A stretch of DNA of 64,000 nucleotides from Thunnus maccoyii. Its lineage: Eukaryota > Chordata > Actinopteri > Scombriformes > Scombridae. A program made the translations under genes and the position numbers. Shown here in pieces: positions 60,884 to 64,000 of the stretch (the first letter of the stretch is position 1; every line of letters starts with the position of its first letter). The notes under the pieces are model-generated. The model worked only from the letters and a program-made list of their open reading frames with translations. It was not told the origin of the DNA and made no database searches. Location of the stretch: the NCBI RefSeq assembly GCF_910596095.1, contig NC_056550.1, positions 27,858,699 through 27,922,698 of the forward strand, written 5' to 3'.

Positions 60884-62652
60884 ATGGAAACTATCACGTT
60901 TTTATTCCTCGCGTGCTCTCAGGTAGCTCTGACGTGTGTCCTCGTGTTACTGAAGGCAGAGCAGCTGTCAGCTGACGGAGGCGGCTGGTGAGTCCACAAC
61001 ACTGGACCTATACACACATATGTTTGTGAGATTATTTTAAAATATTAGTCTCCAATTTAGATGTTTATATTTTACTTCAACATGTATTGTACCAGTCGCA
61101 CAATGTTGCTAAATTAACCCAAAAACCTGCTGACTGACTGAACCTCAAACCAAACTGCATTTAAAATTCTGTCAATTTAACGTTTATGAGCAACTTTGCA
61201 CAATTAAAACCAGCAGTGGAAGAAGTACTCAGATACTTTACTGCAGTAAAAGTACCGATACAACAACATAAAAATACTCAAGTAAAAGTCCTGCATGAAA
61301 AATCCTACTACAGTAAAAGTACATAAGTATTATGAGCTTGATGTAGTTAAAGTATTGCAGTAAAAGTACATAAGTATTATGAGCTTGATGTAGTTAAAGT
61401 ATTGCAGTAAAAGTACATAAGTATTATGAGCTTGATGTAGTTAAAGTATTGCAGTAAAAGTAGTGGTTTGGTCCCTCTGACTGATATATTATTATATATG
61501 ACATCATTAGATTATTAATAGTGAAGCATCAGTGTTAGAGCAGCATGTTACTGTTGTAGCTGCTGGAGGTGGAGCTAGTTTACACTACTTTATATACAGT
61601 TAGCTAGTTTAGTCCAGTGGTTCCCAACCTAGGGGTCGGGCCCCTCCAAAGGGTCAGCAGATAAATCTGAGGGGTGGTGAGATGATTAATGGGAGAGGAA
61701 AGAAGAAAAACAGTTTTTGGACTTTTTCTCTAATCATTGATTTTTGCTGAAATATTGGATCATTTGAACATTTATTGAAATGAAAGCATGTGAGAAGTTT
61801 AGAGGGAAAAATCACTATTTGGTGGAGCTGTTAACAACTCATAGACATGTGAAATGTGACCCCGACTACACACTGCTTTTTGTAAGACGTCAAAAGACAA
61901 AAAGGTTGGAAACCACTGGTTTCATCTTTAACAATGTGTTGTATTTTAAAAGCTTGTTATATTATCCATTGTGTCAAATCTTCATCTGAAAAGTAACTAA
62001 AGCTGTCAAATAAATGTAGTGGAGTAGAAAGTACAATATTTCCCTCTGAAATGTAGAAAGTAGCATCACATGGAAATACTCAAGTAAAGGATAAAAAAAT
62101 AAATATGATGAAAATGCTTGAAAGATAAAATACCCCTGAATCAGCCCGGAACCTGCTGTCTGACTGAAACTTCATTTAAAATTCTGTCAATTAAACATTT
62201 ACCTTGTTAAAGGCACATTTACACACATCAGAGAGCTTCTGAATCGCCAGCAGGAACTTTATAACTCAAGTCAGAGAAACTGAAAAATAAAAAAATTAAT
62301 GTGATAAAAATGTTTAATGATAAAATACATACAGATTATTTGACACATGCTGGTTGGGATTTAACATTATTCTCTCTGCACTGTTTAGCTATAAAATAAA
62401 GAAAAAAGGAAGTGAAGTATTGTATTAATAGTGATCAGTACATAGAGTCAAATGTCACTATTAAAATATTTTTTGCCATTTTCATGCACATGTGATCAGA
62501 TTATAAAACGACAGTGAAGTTAACTTGATGTAATCTGAGCGTCTGTCTGTGTTCAGGTCATTAAACTCAGATTACAGATTAAACGATGAAGGTCCTTGTA
62601 ACATCGACGTGTTGGACGGCTCTTCAATCTCACATCGGGAGTTCATCGAAAG
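60884..62652 (+). CDS. jmjd8: JMJD8-like JmjC-domain protein, first two coding exons (partial)
   Basis: Exon 1 is 60884-60987: an ATG followed by 34 codons with a hydrophobic N-terminus (METITFLFLACSQVALTCVL) that fits an ER signal sequence, ending SADGGGW with the Trp codon split TG|G at a GTGAGT donor. Exon 2 is 62557-62652: acceptor GTTCAG|, reading LNDEGPCNIDVLDGSSISHR then EFIER, ending AG|GTAAGT. This matches the start of JMJD8, where a short GGW-containing segment is followed by a CTVERR..LTYAEFVQQYAF-type stretch just before the JmjC fold. JMJD8 is an ER-lumenal JmjC protein linked to TNF/NF-kB signalling. The remaining exons, with the cupin fold, lie beyond 64000. Family call rests on about 65 residues. 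Confidence 0.65.
61214..62090 (+). mobile_element. MITE copy in jmjd8 intron 1
   Basis: Starts CAGTGGAAGAAGTACTCAGA, includes the same GTACATAAGTATTATGAGC triplicate as 41095-42585, and stops at ACTCAAGTAAAGG without the 3' terminus. Very close to the 41095 copy but without its nested insertion. Confidence 0.7.
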
Positions 62653-63111
62653 GTAAGTATGACGATTATCAATCAACCAAACTTTATTTAAACTTCATTA
62701 AGAACCATGTGACACAGAACCAGACATCGATTTCAGTACCGTTATAGTGGATAAAAAATGAAATGAAGATCAGTAAAGTTTAAGATCTAAAATGTGCAAT
62801 AATTTAATAATTTAATCACACATTGAGATAAATTAGAAAACATGAAATGTCAACAAAGAAAACTAGGATACAATAAAAAAAAGCATTAAAAATGACCAAT
62901 AATTATAATGAGTTAATGGTAATAGTAAAAGATAAATAAATAAATAAAAAATTACAGGTGACTTGACAAGTTAATAATAAAACAATACAAATACAAACAG
63001 TAAAATTAAATTAAATACATTTTGAAATAACAGTCAGATATGTTAAAAGTTACCTGTAGATCAGATGATCTACTTTTAGTTAATTAAGTAATTTATATTG
63101 AATTATATTGA

Positions 63112-63950
63112 AATATTTGGTAACACTTTCTATGACGCTCATGTCTATAACACAGTATAAACATACTTATAATGTGTTATAATCTGCTTATGGCACTGTA
63201 TAATTATAGTTATAAGCATAAATATTCATAATAATCATAACACATTATAAAGCATTTATAATGTCTTATAAGGTCAAGTATCATAATACTTCATAATTAT
63301 TGGTCACTCACTGACATTTGTGTGTTATAATTCTCATAGTTGTAATACATTATAATCACTTAAGTGTTTTTAAGGAGTCACTTTTGTTGTTCAAATGTTT
63401 ACATGAAGTAAAATATACAGCTAGAGGTGAAGTAGAAATAGTTTCAGGTTTTATCTATAATTTGAGTCTTTGGAGTCAGTTTTTTGGGTAAATATCACAT
63501 TAGTGAAATGTAAATGTTTATCATTCAATTCTGTTATGACCCGTTTAACAAATAAATAACTTTTACAACATTTTGTGTTGCTCTTGCATGAAATTTAATG
63601 ATTTTTTTTCCACTTAAAGCAAACAATGACCACTTATAATGACTTATAATCACATTGTAATGCATGATAACAGTGGTTGAAATGCATTATAAAATGATGA
63701 TGACAGTTAAAACACACTATGATCCTTTCAATAAATGTCAGTGAGTGACCAGCAAAACAATTGACCTTATAAGTCATTATAAAATACTTTAAACTGTGTT
63801 ATGATTATTGTTATAAAGCATTATGAATATTTATGAGAGCTTATAACTATAATTATACCATAACTATAAGCAGATTATAACACATTATAAGTATGTTTAT
63901 ACTGCGTTTTAGACACGGGCGTCATAGAAAGTGTCACCAAATATTTGGTT
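63112..63950. mobile_element. Long foldback (inverted-repeat) element
   Basis: The left end GGTAACACTTTCTATGACGC is mirrored by GCGTCATAGAAAGTGTCACC at the right. The arms stay complementary inward through ACATACTTATAATGTGTTAT and TCACTCACTGACATTTGT. Both ends are flanked by AAATATTT, which may be an 8-bp target duplication or part of the terminus. AT-rich, no ORF, in jmjd8 intron 2. Confidence 0.8.
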
Positions 63951-64000
63951 CCTGCCGGGCGCCATTATTGTTTTGTTTGTACTGTGTAATTCATGATCAA

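Overview
This window is nuclear DNA of a ray-finned fish, most likely a percomorph teleost. The evidence is GT-AG multi-exon genes, a fish-specific NLR-C (NLRC3-like) gene with RNase-inhibitor-type LRR exons, many AT-rich introns, (CA)n microsatellites, and a dense load of fish-type hAT-like miniature elements and LINE tails. I see no prokaryotic, organellar or viral gene set. All gene models are hand-built from reading frames, splice sites and remembered family sequences; no search or alignment was run.

Layout. (1) 1-10530, + strand: the 3' part of an NLRC3-like immune receptor gene. It has the end of the large NACHT-type exon, eight LRR exons of 171-174 nt, and a terminal exon with a poly(A) signal. 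(2) 10550-14400: gene-poor, with repeats and microsatellites. (3) About 14400-43200, - strand: a TAO kinase, best matched to taok2. I reconstruct 19 coding exons (18161-34824) giving 1148 codons in one uninterrupted frame, plus a probable non-coding first exon near 42742-43200 and probably a long 3' UTR. (4) 44780-48535, - strand: an inducible-type cytosolic hsp70 with an uninterrupted 639-codon ORF, a 5' UTR intron, a TATA box and heat-shock elements. It lies head-to-tail upstream of taok2. (5) 51210-57253, + strand: a six-exon trypsin-like serine protease (313 aa) of the prostasin/testisin type, with an intact catalytic triad and a hydrophobic C-terminal tail. (6) 60884-62652, + strand: the first two coding exons of a JMJD8-like gene that continues beyond the window. 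(7) 63112-63950: a long foldback (inverted-repeat) element.

The genes do not form one pathway. In human, as I recall, TAOK2, the PRSS/tryptase cluster and JMJD8 all lie on chromosome 16p, so taok2, the protease and jmjd8 may reflect an old linkage group. The NLR gene looks like a lineage-specific neighbour. I found no convincing previously undescribed system. The more unusual items are the three-exon block structure of the LRR array, a duplicated Asp/His-rich insertion in the NLR, a probable GC-AG intron in taok2, expanded His/Ser/Pro tracts in the taok2 tail, a duplicated protease upstream region, and several foldback elements.
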